A DNA stretch of 64,000 bases, from assembly GCF_000695685.1 (NCBI RefSeq), contig NZ_JFFR01000027.1, forward strand, positions 702,985-766,984, written 5' to 3'. Positions 25,590 through 35,111 of the stretch are shown piece by piece. Both the position numbers and the translations under genes were made by a program. Positions within the stretch are counted from its first letter, which is position 1. Each line of letters begins with the position of its first letter. This DNA comes from Vibrio fortis (GTDB lineage Bacteria > Pseudomonadota > Gammaproteobacteria > Enterobacterales > Vibrionaceae). Under the pieces are notes generated by a model. That model was not told the origin of the DNA, did not search any database, and worked only from the letters and a program-made list of their open reading frames with translations.

Positions 25590-27643
25590 TAGTTCACCAT
25601 CACTATTGTGCCTTTCACGGCAGTTTGACCTGATGAACTGATCTCAGCGGTTGCTGCTCCAGAAACCTTGGCGGTAACGTCCCCTTTTAACTCTGCGTTA
25701 AGCCCTTGAATCTTGGCTCCAGTACTGCCTTTCGCGGCAAAGCTCGTAGACGCACTAAGTGACATCGATGTGCTGGCCTTAGCGCTTAAAGAGCCTTTTG
25801 ATGAGATGCTAACAGAGGTGCCCGATTGGCTAAGGCTGCCGCCATCTAGCGAGACTTTTGAGCTACCACTGATAGCCACAGTGCCGCTTGATAACTCGAT
25901 CTTATCGCTGCTGATCACGATCTTGCTGCTACCCACTTTAAGAGTCAGGGTGTCATCCGCAGTTAGAGTGATCGTCTTACCCTCTCCGGTAATTGATTCT
26001 TTTGCCGTAAGGGCATACGACTTATCTGTAGAAAGTTCGATACCTTCTTTAGCAGATAGAATATTTTTCTGTTCAATGGTTTGCGTGACATTTTTAGTGA
26101 CTGTCGACTTGTACTCTCCGCCCACGGTTTCGGTGTAATCATTAACAATGTCACGCGTCATATCTTTTGCGGCATTGACAGCAAACAGCTCATTGTCTTT
26201 CTTATCGTCGAGTTTGATTTCATTCGCCTTGCCAGCCAACTTCGTCATCACGCCACTTTGAGTGGTGTTTGCGGTTGGATAAGGTGGCTTATGTTTACTG
26301 TTGTAAACACTTGAAACGATCACTGGTTGGTCAGGGTCGCCATTGATAAAACTCACCAGTACTTCTTGACCCGCGCGAGGCAAAAATTGAGCGCCATATC
26401 CATTGCCAGCCATTGCCTGAGCAACACGAACCCAGCAACTGGTTTTATCGCCGCTCTCAGGATCCCAATGGAACTTGATTCTTACGCGTCCTAAAGCGTC
26501 ATTCGCTGGCTCACCATCTTTACTACCTGATACCAAAGCAGATTGCAGGCCATGCAAAACAGGTTTGTCTTTTCCGGCTGGATAAAACACTTGGTCTTCT
26601 GGAATGCAGGTTAATTCAGCCTTTAAGTCACCACTCTTTTCATCAAACTCGTAGCGCAGCTCAGAGACTAGATAATTGCCTTTCTGAGTAGTATCTGAAT
26701 GACCCGCTAACTTTAGAAAGTGTCCTGCACAAACATCTGATGATTGCGTTTTGGCATAGGCTCTATCGTATGAAGAGTCCAGTTGACCGCGCTGGCTTTC
26801 AACCAAAGCACTGGCTAAATCGGTATAACTACCAGCAGGACTTGCTGATGGGTAACGATACTCAGTTAGCTTGGAGTTGTTCGATAGCGTATATTTCGAT
26901 TTCTTCGCTTTACTCGTTACCAGTTTGGTTTGGTTATAGTCGTAGCCAGCAATTTCGAGTGATGCACTGTGAAAGCGCTTCTCTCGTTGCCAAGTATCAA
27001 GCACCTCATAATCACCCGACGGTTGTGCCGCATAATCAACGGTGACGCTATCGTCTGAAGCAAATGGTTTAGAGGCTTGTTGCAAATAAAGGGTGCCAGC
27101 TTTGCTGTCTTTACCGAAGTAATAGTGCACACCTTCTTCGGCTAGCAATCGAGTGACGAAATCAAAATCAGATTCATTAAATTGGATACAGTATTCGCGC
27201 TTGGTCGAGGGCATACTCTTGACGCTGTAGTCGCCTTTGAAACCCAAGTCATCAAAGATGCTAGTAACGATCGTCTGTACACTAGCCTCTTGGAAAACAC
27301 GACACTGACGAGAGTGTTTGAGCAAGAAGAACCAAGGCTGAACGGTTAGCTTAACGCCAAAATAGGAGGAATCGACACGTTGCGATTGCACCTGAGCCTT
27401 CACCACATAGCCGGTAAATGTTCGCACTTCTGTCCGACTTGTACCGGTTTCAGTGTAAAAATTGCAATCGATCGGCTCACCAATCCAATCTTCAGCACTG
27501 GAACTGGTCGCTAATACCGTGACTTCAAACTCATACTCGTCGCTCACAACTTCAGAGACTGATAGCTCAGAAGCGACAAACTCTTTACTCTTTGAGTTTT
27601 TGACCACCAGAAGACTGCCCTGAGGTTCAATCAATTCGTTCAT
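25589..27643 (-). CDS. vgrG: T6SS spike protein VgrG (TssI)
   Basis: The 684-residue protein has a gp27-like N-terminal half (VTVLATSSSAEDWIGEPIDCNFY, YCIQFNESDFDFVTRLLAEEGVHYYF). The gp5-like OB fold follows (PANDALGRVRIKFHWD, SCWVRVAQAMAGNGYGAQFLPRAGQEVLVSFINGDPDQPV), then a Ser/Thr/Lys-rich beta-helical C-terminus. It ends without an extra enzymatic domain, so it is a structural rather than evolved VgrG. GGAGG lies four bases before the ATG. It opens the secretion cluster, 50 bp after a periplasmic binding-protein gene. Confidence 0.96.
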   Translation of the reverse strand: MNELIEPQGSLLVVKNSKSKEFVASELSVSEVVSDEYEFEVTVLATSSSAEDWIGEPIDCNFYTETGTSRTEVRTFTGYVVKAQVQSQRVDSSYFGVKLTVQPWFFLLKHSRQCRVFQEASVQTIVTSIFDDLGFKGDYSVKSMPSTKREYCIQFNESDFDFVTRLLAEEGVHYYFGKDSKAGTLYLQQASKPFASDDSVTVDYAAQPSGDYEVLDTWQREKRFHSASLEIAGYDYNQTKLVTSKAKKSKYTLSNNSKLTEYRYPSASPAGSYTDLASALVESQRGQLDSSYDRAYAKTQSSDVCAGHFLKLAGHSDTTQKGNYLVSELRYEFDEKSGDLKAELTCIPEDQVFYPAGKDKPVLHGLQSALVSGSKDGEPANDALGRVRIKFHWDPESGDKTSCWVRVAQAMAGNGYGAQFLPRAGQEVLVSFINGDPDQPVIVSSVYNSKHKPPYPTANTTQSGVMTKLAGKANEIKLDDKKDNELFAVNAAKDMTRDIVNDYTETVGGEYKSTVTKNVTQTIEQKNILSAKEGIELSTDKSYALTAKESITGEGKTITLTADDTLTLKVGSSKIVISSDKIELSSGTVAISGSSKVSLDGGSLSQSGTSVSISSKGSLSAKASTSMSLSASTSFAAKGSTGAKIQGLNAELKGDVTAKVSGAATAEISSSGQTAVKGTIVMVN

Positions 27644-27693
27644 TGAACCTCCTCAATTTTCAGTGTGTAGTGCGATCCTTGCATATTCGACCC

Positions 27694-28692
27694 TTACTTC
27701 ATGTCCGCGTTTACCAGTTCGGCAAACCGCAGCAATTGAATCGGAGGGAAGATAGACATGTTCCTTGCTACTTCCATGTTGATCGATATTGAGTAGCTGC
27801 TTAACTCAGCAATGGGTAGAGATCCCGGCTCTACGCCCTCAAAAAGCACTTTCTCAGCTTGGTTAGCCGCGAGTTGTCCTACTCGATAGTATTTATTCGA
27901 TACCGAGATCAATGCGTTCGATTTTGTCACCATTGAATCGTAAGCAGATGCGACAGGTAAGCCATGAGCGACAGCAGACGCTGTGAACTCATCACGATTC
28001 GCTAGGTTGTAAGAGCTTGAACCGACGTACACTACATCCGCTCCTTGCTCGACAAGTTTCTGCATCTTAGTGTCAAACTGGCCAGGTAATGGTTTACCAT
28101 TTTCATCAAGTTCGTAAGTCTCAACCAAGGTTTCAAATTCCATCTTCTGTTCTAAGCTCTGAAGCTTTTCGGTATTCAAGTTGGAGTTGAGCTCGGCTGT
28201 GGAGTACACCACGCCAATCTTGTTCACTGGGAAGTATTCGCGCATAACACGGATCTGTACTTCTTCATCAATTCGATTTCGAATCCCAGTGACTAGCGTA
28301 CGACCTGACGTTTGTGGGGAGTCAATAATGCCCGCACCTACAGGGTCAGCCACAATCATAAAGAGAGCCGGTATGTCACCTAACTTTGTCTTATTTCCAA
28401 ACTCTTCTCGGGTCCCAATAATTGCTTTACTGACGCTGGTTCCCCAAGTCACAACTAAGTCTGGAGAGAGGGTTTTCGCCTCTTCTAGAAACTCTGCCAA
28501 CTTCGTTTTATCCCGGTCTGCGTTTCGCAAAGTCACTTCGACCGGTAAGTTATTGGTTTTAATATAGTCAAAGAATCCTTGGCACGCCTCCTCACAACCA
28601 CGCCAAACTGTCATATAAACAGATTTCGGCTTTTCAGCGTGCGCCAAGCTAGAGACAATAAGGGTGATCAGCAATACGATTATCTTATTCAT
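27694..28692 (-). CDS. ABC-type periplasmic substrate-binding protein (ABC_sub_bind/TrpX-like)
   Basis: The 332-residue protein has a cleaved signal peptide (hydrophobic 4-15, site near SLAHA). The fold is of the ABC_sub_bind type, with LVVTWGTSVSKAIIG, PALFMIVADPVGAGIIDSPQTSGRTLVTGIRNRI and ADVVYVGSSSYNL. No ABC permease or ATPase gene is present in the window. It overlaps the stop of the sensor-MFS gene by 4 bp (ATGA), so the three genes to 31621 form one coupled unit. It may act as a ligand sensor lobe for its neighbours (inference). Confidence 0.85.
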   Translation of the reverse strand: MNKIIVLLITLIVSSLAHAEKPKSVYMTVWRGCEEACQGFFDYIKTNNLPVEVTLRNADRDKTKLAEFLEEAKTLSPDLVVTWGTSVSKAIIGTREEFGNKTKLGDIPALFMIVADPVGAGIIDSPQTSGRTLVTGIRNRIDEEVQIRVMREYFPVNKIGVVYSTAELNSNLNTEKLQSLEQKMEFETLVETYELDENGKPLPGQFDTKMQKLVEQGADVVYVGSSSYNLANRDEFTASAVAHGLPVASAYDSMVTKSNALISVSNKYYRVGQLAANQAEKVLFEGVEPGSLPIAELSSYSISINMEVARNMSIFPPIQLLRFAELVNADMK

Positions 28693-30827
28693 AATGACGA
28701 CCCTACTGCTTTTCGCTCTGGCATTCTAAGAATCATAAACATGGCAATACCGGCGAGGAAAATACCGCCACCCACTATGGTCATCGCTTCACCAAAGCTG
28801 TAACTGATCAACAGTGATGCCACTAAAATTGGACCAATTACGCTACCAATTCGCTCAGAGGTACGAAGTAAGCCAAGTACTTCGGTACGTCCAACTTCAG
28901 GTGTTGCTTCTGATGCTTCAAGTGCACAAGCGATAAGTGGTGCTTTCAAGATTGAATGCGCAATACCCATGAGTGTTACGGCCAGTAAGATCTTAAATAT
29001 TGAATCATCACCGTACATCGAGATGAGTATTGCCCCAGATAGCAAGGTGCCCAGAACTACTAGCTGTTTTGTCTTCTGGGTGCGATCTGCAATGCCAGAA
29101 GCTATAGGGCTCAACGGAATGATCACCAATGAGTAGATCATCATGACGCGACCAATTTCCGATTGGCTGGCGTCGAGAGACACGAGATAAAGAGGAACCA
29201 AGAAATATAGGAAGCCCGTTAGCACAATTTTGGCTGGGATAGCACAGAACAAGATCACCGCCATGAAGCGCAAGTTTTTAGCCAACAACAAAACGCTACC
29301 CTTAGCTGCTGCTTTACCTTTAGCGCTATCGCCAGAAACATCACCAATAAACATGCGCCATGCTAAGAAGCCTGCAAATGCCGCCAATAATGCCGAGAGT
29401 AAGAACACCGGCTGATAACCAATACGGTCAGCAATGATTGCGCCTAAAGCGGTACCACACATCGTTGCTGTCATTAAGACACCTACAAAAATCGACATGC
29501 CTTTTGCTCGGTTTTCAGGTGTGATAACAGCTGCAATATAGCTTTGACAGCTTATGGTGATAATCGCGTAACCAAAGGCCGTCACACCACGAGCGATTAC
29601 GATGTCCATGCTGTCTTGCGCAAAGGCACATCCAAAGTAACCACCAATTGCGGGAATCAAACCTAACAAGAAAAGTTGCTTCTGCCCCCAGCGGTCAACC
29701 CACTTTGCAGCAAATGGAGTACACGCAGCGATCACAAACATGAAGACGGAAATCGGCAGACCAAGCATCACATCTTTTGAAATCCAACTAGTCGGCTTAT
29801 AAAACTCATTCACGAATAGCGGCATGAAGGATTTTGAAAGCTCTTCTGCAAAAGAGAAAACAAAGAGCGGGATTCGGGCATCAACAATGTTGCCTTTGTG
29901 AAAGCCGAGTTTGCTCTCTAAACTAAATCGCTCGGAGATACTTGATAACTTGGAAGTGACGGTATTTGATTCAGAATGACCGTCGACATCAGATTTAGAC
30001 GAAATAAATCTAGAAAACAGAGCTTTAAAGCGAGACTGGAGATCTTTAGAGTCTTCGTTTAGACGCTGAGAAAACAGACCAATCACACCGTGGGAACTGG
30101 TTCTCTCATTAACGGAAAAGTCCCCTTTTACCTGACGCTTTAGGATTGACTCAGACTCTTCTAATGGCCCTGATACATAAAACATCACCACGACCATCAC
30201 TACTTCGAAGCAAACCAGCAATACTGCGATCAGTACAATCGCGATGTCGAAAAAGATATCCGTCAGTTGAGACTGAACAAAGGTTGAACTCAAGCCCACG
30301 TATACGCGACCTGACACCTCTTCCGCACCTTGAATTGCGAGCTGAAAGACATCGCTTTGAGCTTTGTCGGAACTAAATAGAGAAGGTAACAAGTTTGGCA
30401 ATTCTTTGAAGACGACAATCAATCGCTCCAAAAACGTAGCAGACAAATATTGATTCGAAACTTTTTCAAACGCCACGGCGTAAGTTGGGTCAAGCGTTTC
30501 GATCGCACCAGAGCGATAAAGCACATCCTCATTCTGCGTAATCGCAACAAAGGTTAGCTCTGGGTAGGTTGTTAGCGTATTGTCTAGATAATCGTCCATC
30601 CCTTTTATTTGTTCAAAAGGAATACCGACATCGATCGCGAGCTCAACATCGTCTTGAATGTTCTGCGCAATAGCATTCGCTTTCTTAAGAAGTTCAGGCT
30701 TGATTGAAAAGTTGAACTCAACCAAGGTGTAAGCCGCACTTAGGAAAGAGGCGAGAAATGCACTAACAATAGTAATCCAGATTAGGCGTTTGTTGATTAG
30801 GCCCGCCATAGTTTGAACTCTACTCAT
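28689..30827 (-). CDS. MFS transporter fused to an N-terminal Cache-like sensor and HAMP-like segment
   Basis: The 712-residue protein has an unusual layout. A transmembrane segment at about 14-36 leads to a periplasmic region with DVGIPFEQIKGMDDYLD and FVAITQNEDVLYRSG, like small Cache domains. A second transmembrane stretch lies near 200, with a HAMP-like linker (PLEESESILKRQVKGDF). The C-terminal half from about 320 is a 12-helix MFS transporter with the loop motif DRWGQKQL and a matching DRTQKTKQL. Ligand sensing may gate transport or signalling. Its start overlaps the stop of the upstream sensor gene by 4 bp. Confidence 0.82.
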   Translation of the reverse strand: MSRVQTMAGLINKRLIWITIVSAFLASFLSAAYTLVEFNFSIKPELLKKANAIAQNIQDDVELAIDVGIPFEQIKGMDDYLDNTLTTYPELTFVAITQNEDVLYRSGAIETLDPTYAVAFEKVSNQYLSATFLERLIVVFKELPNLLPSLFSSDKAQSDVFQLAIQGAEEVSGRVYVGLSSTFVQSQLTDIFFDIAIVLIAVLLVCFEVVMVVVMFYVSGPLEESESILKRQVKGDFSVNERTSSHGVIGLFSQRLNEDSKDLQSRFKALFSRFISSKSDVDGHSESNTVTSKLSSISERFSLESKLGFHKGNIVDARIPLFVFSFAEELSKSFMPLFVNEFYKPTSWISKDVMLGLPISVFMFVIAACTPFAAKWVDRWGQKQLFLLGLIPAIGGYFGCAFAQDSMDIVIARGVTAFGYAIITISCQSYIAAVITPENRAKGMSIFVGVLMTATMCGTALGAIIADRIGYQPVFLLSALLAAFAGFLAWRMFIGDVSGDSAKGKAAAKGSVLLLAKNLRFMAVILFCAIPAKIVLTGFLYFLVPLYLVSLDASQSEIGRVMMIYSLVIIPLSPIASGIADRTQKTKQLVVLGTLLSGAILISMYGDDSIFKILLAVTLMGIAHSILKAPLIACALEASEATPEVGRTEVLGLLRTSERIGSVIGPILVASLLISYSFGEAMTIVGGGIFLAGIAMFMILRMPERKAVGSSL

Positions 30828-31621
30828 TTAATCACCTCGGTGTCTTGCTTTTCTTGCTTCTTTGAAAGCTCTTTTAATCTTTCTAATTCAGCAGACACCT
30901 CTGCTTTCATTTTCTCACTCTGTTTGATCTGATCTGCGAATGTCTGGCTCATGGTGCCCGGTGGCGCTTTATCCAAAAGCTGTTTATCGCCCTTGGAATA
31001 TTTTTGGATAAGGTCAATGACACCCGCAACATCACCAAAGCCCAGCCTTACCACTAAGAAAACGATCAAAGCCGTTATTAGGAATATCACGACGGTTGCC
31101 TCTAAAAGATGCAACTTAACGAGAGCATATACACCAAAGAGTGCAGATTTGTCGTACTCGATGACTATACTGCCCGAAAGGTTTCCAAAACTATCGAAAG
31201 TCTGTAACCCGCTGTATAACTGAGCATCGTTGTTGTACGACCAGTGAACTTCATTTGAGGTTAGGGCTCTACGCAGTACCTCAGGGGGAACATTTGTACC
31301 TTGAGTACTTGAAGAATGAATCAGAAGCTCACCGTTTTGGTTCACCAAGGAGATAGCCGTTACATCGGACTCACGAGTTCGAGCGTGATTAAATTGGTCT
31401 TTAAGGTTATCTGCCGACTCAAATGGTATACCCATGCGATCGACACGCTCCATTGAGGTTTTTAATGAAGAAGAAATAACATCGAGCTTTGATGAAACAA
31501 CGTTCGACATAACACTGTCGAATTTCATGTAATTCATCAAATACAGAAGTCCTAATACAGACATTAAGATTATCCATACTGTAACCACTAGCCTTAAATG
31601 GACTTCAAAAAATGCTCTCAC
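30824..31621 (-). CDS. Membrane protein with periplasmic sensor domain and cytoplasmic coiled coil
   Basis: The 265-residue protein has a transmembrane helix (about 10-30) and a periplasmic domain with RMGIPFESADNLKDQF and AISLVNQNGELLIHSSS. A second helix (about 173-193) and a charged helical tail (AEVSAELERLKELSKKQEKQ) follow. The periplasmic part resembles that of the adjacent sensor-MFS protein, suggesting the two may heteromerise or share a ligand. There is no kinase, GGDEF or methyl-accepting output domain. The start is GTG. It is the first gene of the long leftward gene run and lies beside the 340-bp regulatory spacer. Confidence 0.7.
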   Translation of the reverse strand: MRAFFEVHLRLVVTVWIILMSVLGLLYLMNYMKFDSVMSNVVSSKLDVISSSLKTSMERVDRMGIPFESADNLKDQFNHARTRESDVTAISLVNQNGELLIHSSSTQGTNVPPEVLRRALTSNEVHWSYNNDAQLYSGLQTFDSFGNLSGSIVIEYDKSALFGVYALVKLHLLEATVVIFLITALIVFLVVRLGFGDVAGVIDLIQKYSKGDKQLLDKAPPGTMSQTFADQIKQSEKMKAEVSAELERLKELSKKQEKQDTEVIK

Positions 31622-31961
31622 TTTCCCAACCTCTGACGAAGAAGTACTGCTAATTACGAATTAAGTTAATACTCTATTGTTTGAATTATGAGTGACTCAT
31701 AATCAAACCAAGTTATTTCTTATAAAACATACATAATTTAATATTTAAACTAACAGCAGAGTAACAATATAACAACCTCCTAATTACTAGGTGTAAATCT
31801 ATTGTTGGTCAAACTAAGTGACGGATAAAATTGATTTTGTGGCAATAGGTTCTAAATTTTAATTGAATTCAATCGCAAAAATTGACTTTCTAGAAAAGCT
31901 TGCTTGAAGTTAGCCGAAAAACTAAGTTAAAAGCTGCATTCTCTGTGTTAAGGATAACAAT
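31622..31961. promoter_or_regulatory. Divergent AT-rich regulatory spacer
   Basis: This 340-bp gap separates the leftward sensor/T6SS gene run from the rightward two-component pair. It is strongly AT-rich, as expected for a promoter region or an H-NS-type target. It holds the palindrome at 31685-31703 described separately. I found no convincing sigma-54 site (GG-N10-GC) and no open reading frame worth calling. Confidence 0.5.
31685..31703. promoter_or_regulatory. Perfect 19-bp palindrome, candidate operator
   Basis: ATTATGAGT-G-ACTCATAAT is a perfect 9-1-9 inverted repeat. It extends outward as TTTGA on the left and TCAAA on the right if one base is allowed to bulge. It is 64 bp from the start codon of the leftward sensor gene, a normal place for a dimeric regulator to act. 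The regulator is not known. Confidence 0.6.
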
Positions 31962-33524
31962 ATGCCCAACTCTCTTTTTTCAGTGAGTCAAAAACGGAAA
32001 GATAACTCCCCTCAAATAATGCAACAACCGCATTCAAAAATAGTTAATCGCCCATGGAAAGTACTACTTATTGATGATGAGCCAGATGTTATTTCTGTAT
32101 CGAAAATGGCGCTAACAGGCTTGAAATTTCAAGATAATCCTCTGGAAATACTCTCAGCATCATCTGCAAAACAAGCGAAAGAGATACTCGAAGAACATTC
32201 AGATATCGCGCTTGCTTTGGTCGATGTGGTGATGGAAACAGACAATGCTGGCCTCGAATTAATCCATTGGATTCGTGAAATAAAGAACAACAAGCAGATA
32301 CGACTAGTACTAAGAACGGGGCAGCCAGGTCAAGCTCCTGAAGAAACCGTCATCAACACCTATGAAATTAATGACTATAAAAATAAAACTGAGCTAAATG
32401 CGACACGCCTCAAGACTTCTGTTTTGACAGCACTTCGCGCCTACCGAGACATTCGAATCATCTCCTCCAACCAGAACAGGTTGGAGCAGTTGCTGTCCTC
32501 AACTGAGGCCATTTTGGCTCATTCGGAGATAAAAGATTTCCTTCGCGTGGCATATTCTGAGTTAAAGCGCTTCCTAAAACATGACCAATTACAGCTAGCA
32601 ATCAATATTGAAAGTCACATGCCCTATGCTCAGCCAGTCAAAAAGCAGTATTTAATCACTGATGATAACGAGCTATTTGAAGGCGAGTCGATTAGTGCCG
32701 TTGAAGACCTCATCGTTAATTTGCCAACCACGAAACCTGATAAACCCATTATCGACATAAACAGCAAACGACTTCTTCATTGCTTAAAAATCAATGAGTT
32801 CGAGCACATTACTATCGGTTTTAATTTCAAAAATCCGATATCCAAAGGCGTAAGCAACCTACTGCCTCATTTTACTTCTAACTTTGTTTTGGTCTTCAAG
32901 AACCTTTTATCTAACCACGAGATTCAGGAAGTTCAGCAACAGTTGATGCTAATGCTCAGCGAAGCGATAGAGACTCGCTCTAAAGAGACTGGCGCTCATG
33001 TATTGAGAGTGGCTCTGATCTGCGAATTCATAGCAACACAACTCGGTTTAGGTAAGAAGCATGTTCAAATCATCAAGCATGCAGCGCCAATGCATGACTT
33101 GGGAAAAATAGGCGTTCCGGAGAGCATCCTACATAAGCCTGCTGCCCTGTCTGACGAAGAGTGGGACATTATGAAAACCCACCCAACTATTGGTTACAAC
33201 CTATTGAGTAAGCTCAACTATGGGATTCCTCAGATGGGTGCAATGGTCTCTCTTTCACACCACGAGAAATGGAACGGATCTGGCTACCCTAACCAGTTAG
33301 AAGGGGAAGATATCCCTCTTGAGGGGCGTATCATGGCCATTGCAGATGTTATTGATGCGCTTGGCTCTGCGAGGTCTTACAAAAAAGCATGGCGCGATCA
33401 GGATATTATTGACCTCATCGAAGACCAAAAAGGGATTCATTTCGACCCTAAAATCGCTGATGTTGCGATTCAGCACTTTGCTGAAATCATGGAAATTCGC
33501 AAACACTACCCTGATGCAGACTAA
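31962..33524 (+). CDS. Response regulator REC-DUF3369-HD-GYP (c-di-GMP phosphodiesterase)
   Basis: The 520-residue protein has an N-terminal receiver domain (about 33-160; acidic LLIDDEPD, phospho-acceptor Asp near D88). A middle region matches the DUF3369 type (about 165-315). The C-terminal HD-GYP domain has the HD pair at H377-D378 in MHDLGKIG and GYP at 440-442. HD-GYP enzymes degrade cyclic di-GMP. The catalytic motif is complete, so activity is expected. The next gene, a histidine kinase 17 bp downstream, is the likely phosphodonor. Confidence 0.93.
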   Translation: MPNSLFSVSQKRKDNSPQIMQQPHSKIVNRPWKVLLIDDEPDVISVSKMALTGLKFQDNPLEILSASSAKQAKEILEEHSDIALALVDVVMETDNAGLELIHWIREIKNNKQIRLVLRTGQPGQAPEETVINTYEINDYKNKTELNATRLKTSVLTALRAYRDIRIISSNQNRLEQLLSSTEAILAHSEIKDFLRVAYSELKRFLKHDQLQLAINIESHMPYAQPVKKQYLITDDNELFEGESISAVEDLIVNLPTTKPDKPIIDINSKRLLHCLKINEFEHITIGFNFKNPISKGVSNLLPHFTSNFVLVFKNLLSNHEIQEVQQQLMLMLSEAIETRSKETGAHVLRVALICEFIATQLGLGKKHVQIIKHAAPMHDLGKIGVPESILHKPAALSDEEWDIMKTHPTIGYNLLSKLNYGIPQMGAMVSLSHHEKWNGSGYPNQLEGEDIPLEGRIMAIADVIDALGSARSYKKAWRDQDIIDLIEDQKGIHFDPKIADVAIQHFAEIMEIRKHYPDAD

Positions 33525-33541
33525 AGAGCTGAACCACCAAT

Positions 33542-34897
33542 ATGCTTACCAAGAAACTAAATGCCCTTCTCGACCACCCAAGCATCGACCTTGGGGATAT
33601 CGATTTGCTGGCTAAAGAAAGCCTTAACCTGCTCAATTCTGCATTACATCTTTCGGATGCGAGCCTGTGGCTAGCAACAGACCAAAATGACGTCAGCTGC
33701 GTTTATGCAGAACGCAAAGAAGATACAAAAATCATTGAAAATCAATCAATTAAGCCGGACGATTACCGCATATTTTTGGATCAAATTCATAGCAAAAGTC
33801 ACTTAGCCTACACCCATACCAACGCAATGAAGGGCCAGTGGCTTAAGATTCCTGACTTTGTCTATTTCCAATCGTACCTAGTGCCTGTAAAGCTGAATCA
33901 AGAAATCATTGGGTTCATACTACTCAGGCAGGCACCGCATCGCGTTAAGCTAGACCAATCCAGCATTCAATTCGCCATCAGCATTGCGTTCGCCATTGGG
34001 AGAACAATAAAGTCGGCGGAGATGAATCACCATTTTAGCTCGCACACACAACAAGGTTTAGAGCTTCAACAGAGTGTTCAAAGCCAAAATGAGAACATCA
34101 AGCAGCTACTGAAAAACTTAGAGCAATCGCAGAAATATCAAGTAGAAATGGAGAAAATGGAAGCGCTCGGTCACCTCGTTAATGGAGTAGCTCATGAGGT
34201 CAATACACCGCTTGGCGTTGCTATTACCGCTTTATCGGTGATGGAGGATCATATTAACCAACTTGAGAATGCTTACAACAACCAATTACTTGATGAAAGC
34301 ACCTTTGTTGACTTCCTAGAAGGCATACGCCCTGCTCACAAGATGACAAGCTCAAATCTAGAGCGCGCAGCTCAGTTAGTCCAACAATTCAAACAGACAT
34401 CTGTCCATGAACACCATGGTGACGTGGAAAATATAAACGTTTTAAACGTGACTAATGCATTAATTGATAGCATTGAACCTATATATACCCCTTATAATGT
34501 AGAGTTCATACTCGAAATATCCGAAAACTTAAACATACGTTTAAATACAGGGATACTTGAACAAATTCTTACAAATTTAATTAACAATAGCTGCATTCAC
34601 GGATTTGAATTAAGTAAAGAGGACAAAAACCTAATTTACATAAAAGCCATAGAATCTGATAAAGATATAGTCCTGTCTTATCAAGATAATGGAACAGGGA
34701 TTGAAGATAGCGTTGCCAATAAATTATTTACTCCATTTTATACAACCAATCGATTAAATGGAGGTACAGGGTTGGGCCTTTCCATTATATATAACCTAAT
34801 CACCCACAAACTTGGCGGTGATATTAGAGTAGTAGAGCAAGAGTCCTCTATTGGCGCTCACTTTCAAATACGGTTACCAGATACATCCTCTACATAA
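33542..34897 (+). CDS. Soluble sensor histidine kinase partner of the HD-GYP regulator
   Basis: The 451-residue protein lacks transmembrane segments. The N-terminal 160 residues look GAF-like. An H-box VNGVAHEVNTPLGVAI with H218 follows, then a long linker and an HATPase domain with NLINNSCIHGF (N box), DNGTGIED (G1) and GGTGLGLSII (G2). It probably senses a cytosolic cue and phosphorylates the preceding response regulator. The Shine-Dalgarno is poor, suggesting coupling to the upstream gene. Both genes diverge from the T6SS run. Confidence 0.92.
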   Translation: MLTKKLNALLDHPSIDLGDIDLLAKESLNLLNSALHLSDASLWLATDQNDVSCVYAERKEDTKIIENQSIKPDDYRIFLDQIHSKSHLAYTHTNAMKGQWLKIPDFVYFQSYLVPVKLNQEIIGFILLRQAPHRVKLDQSSIQFAISIAFAIGRTIKSAEMNHHFSSHTQQGLELQQSVQSQNENIKQLLKNLEQSQKYQVEMEKMEALGHLVNGVAHEVNTPLGVAITALSVMEDHINQLENAYNNQLLDESTFVDFLEGIRPAHKMTSSNLERAAQLVQQFKQTSVHEHHGDVENINVLNVTNALIDSIEPIYTPYNVEFILEISENLNIRLNTGILEQILTNLINNSCIHGFELSKEDKNLIYIKAIESDKDIVLSYQDNGTGIEDSVANKLFTPFYTTNRLNGGTGLGLSIIYNLITHKLGGDIRVVEQESSIGAHFQIRLPDTSST

Positions 34898-35043
34898 CTT
34901 TTATAATCAGCACGCCATGTTAGTTGTTTCGATAACGTTTAGTACTTAACACTAATATAGCCACTTATATTTAGAATGTTATCTCGCAGAAGAGAGCTAA
35001 CAGCTCTAGCAATGTTACCAAGCGTAGATTAGCGCCACGAACG

Positions 35044-35090
35044 AAAAAGGCCTACTCATCAGTTCCACCTTTACCGATTGAGTAGGCCTT
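35044..35090 (-). terminator. Intrinsic terminator of the HupE operon
   Basis: 12-bp arms AAGGCCTACTCA (35047-35058) and TGAGTAGGCCTT (35079-35090). On the minus strand the stem is followed by a T run, so it ends the leftward transcript from 36956. Confidence 0.8.
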
Positions 35091-35111
35091 GACTAACAGC
35101 TTTTATCTCGC

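Larger units (their letters stand above)
3312..27643 (-). other. Complete type VI secretion system gene cluster
   Basis: One strand, no internal terminator seen, and most junctions overlap or are under 50 bp. Order of transcription: vgrG, DUF6931-like, PAAR, RelA/SpoT-like, tssA, hcp, tssB, tssC, tssC paralogue, tssE, tssF, tssG, tssH, periplasmic binding protein, FHA, tssJ, tssK, tssL, tssM, kinase. All thirteen core Tss components are present with intact reading frames. No sigma-54 activator of the VasH type and no PppA-like phosphatase is encoded in the cluster. Confidence 0.95.

Noticed and set aside
31622..31961. Sigma-54 promoter for the T6SS run
   Set aside because: No GG-N10-GC element with flanking consensus was found, and no VasH-type activator is in the cluster.
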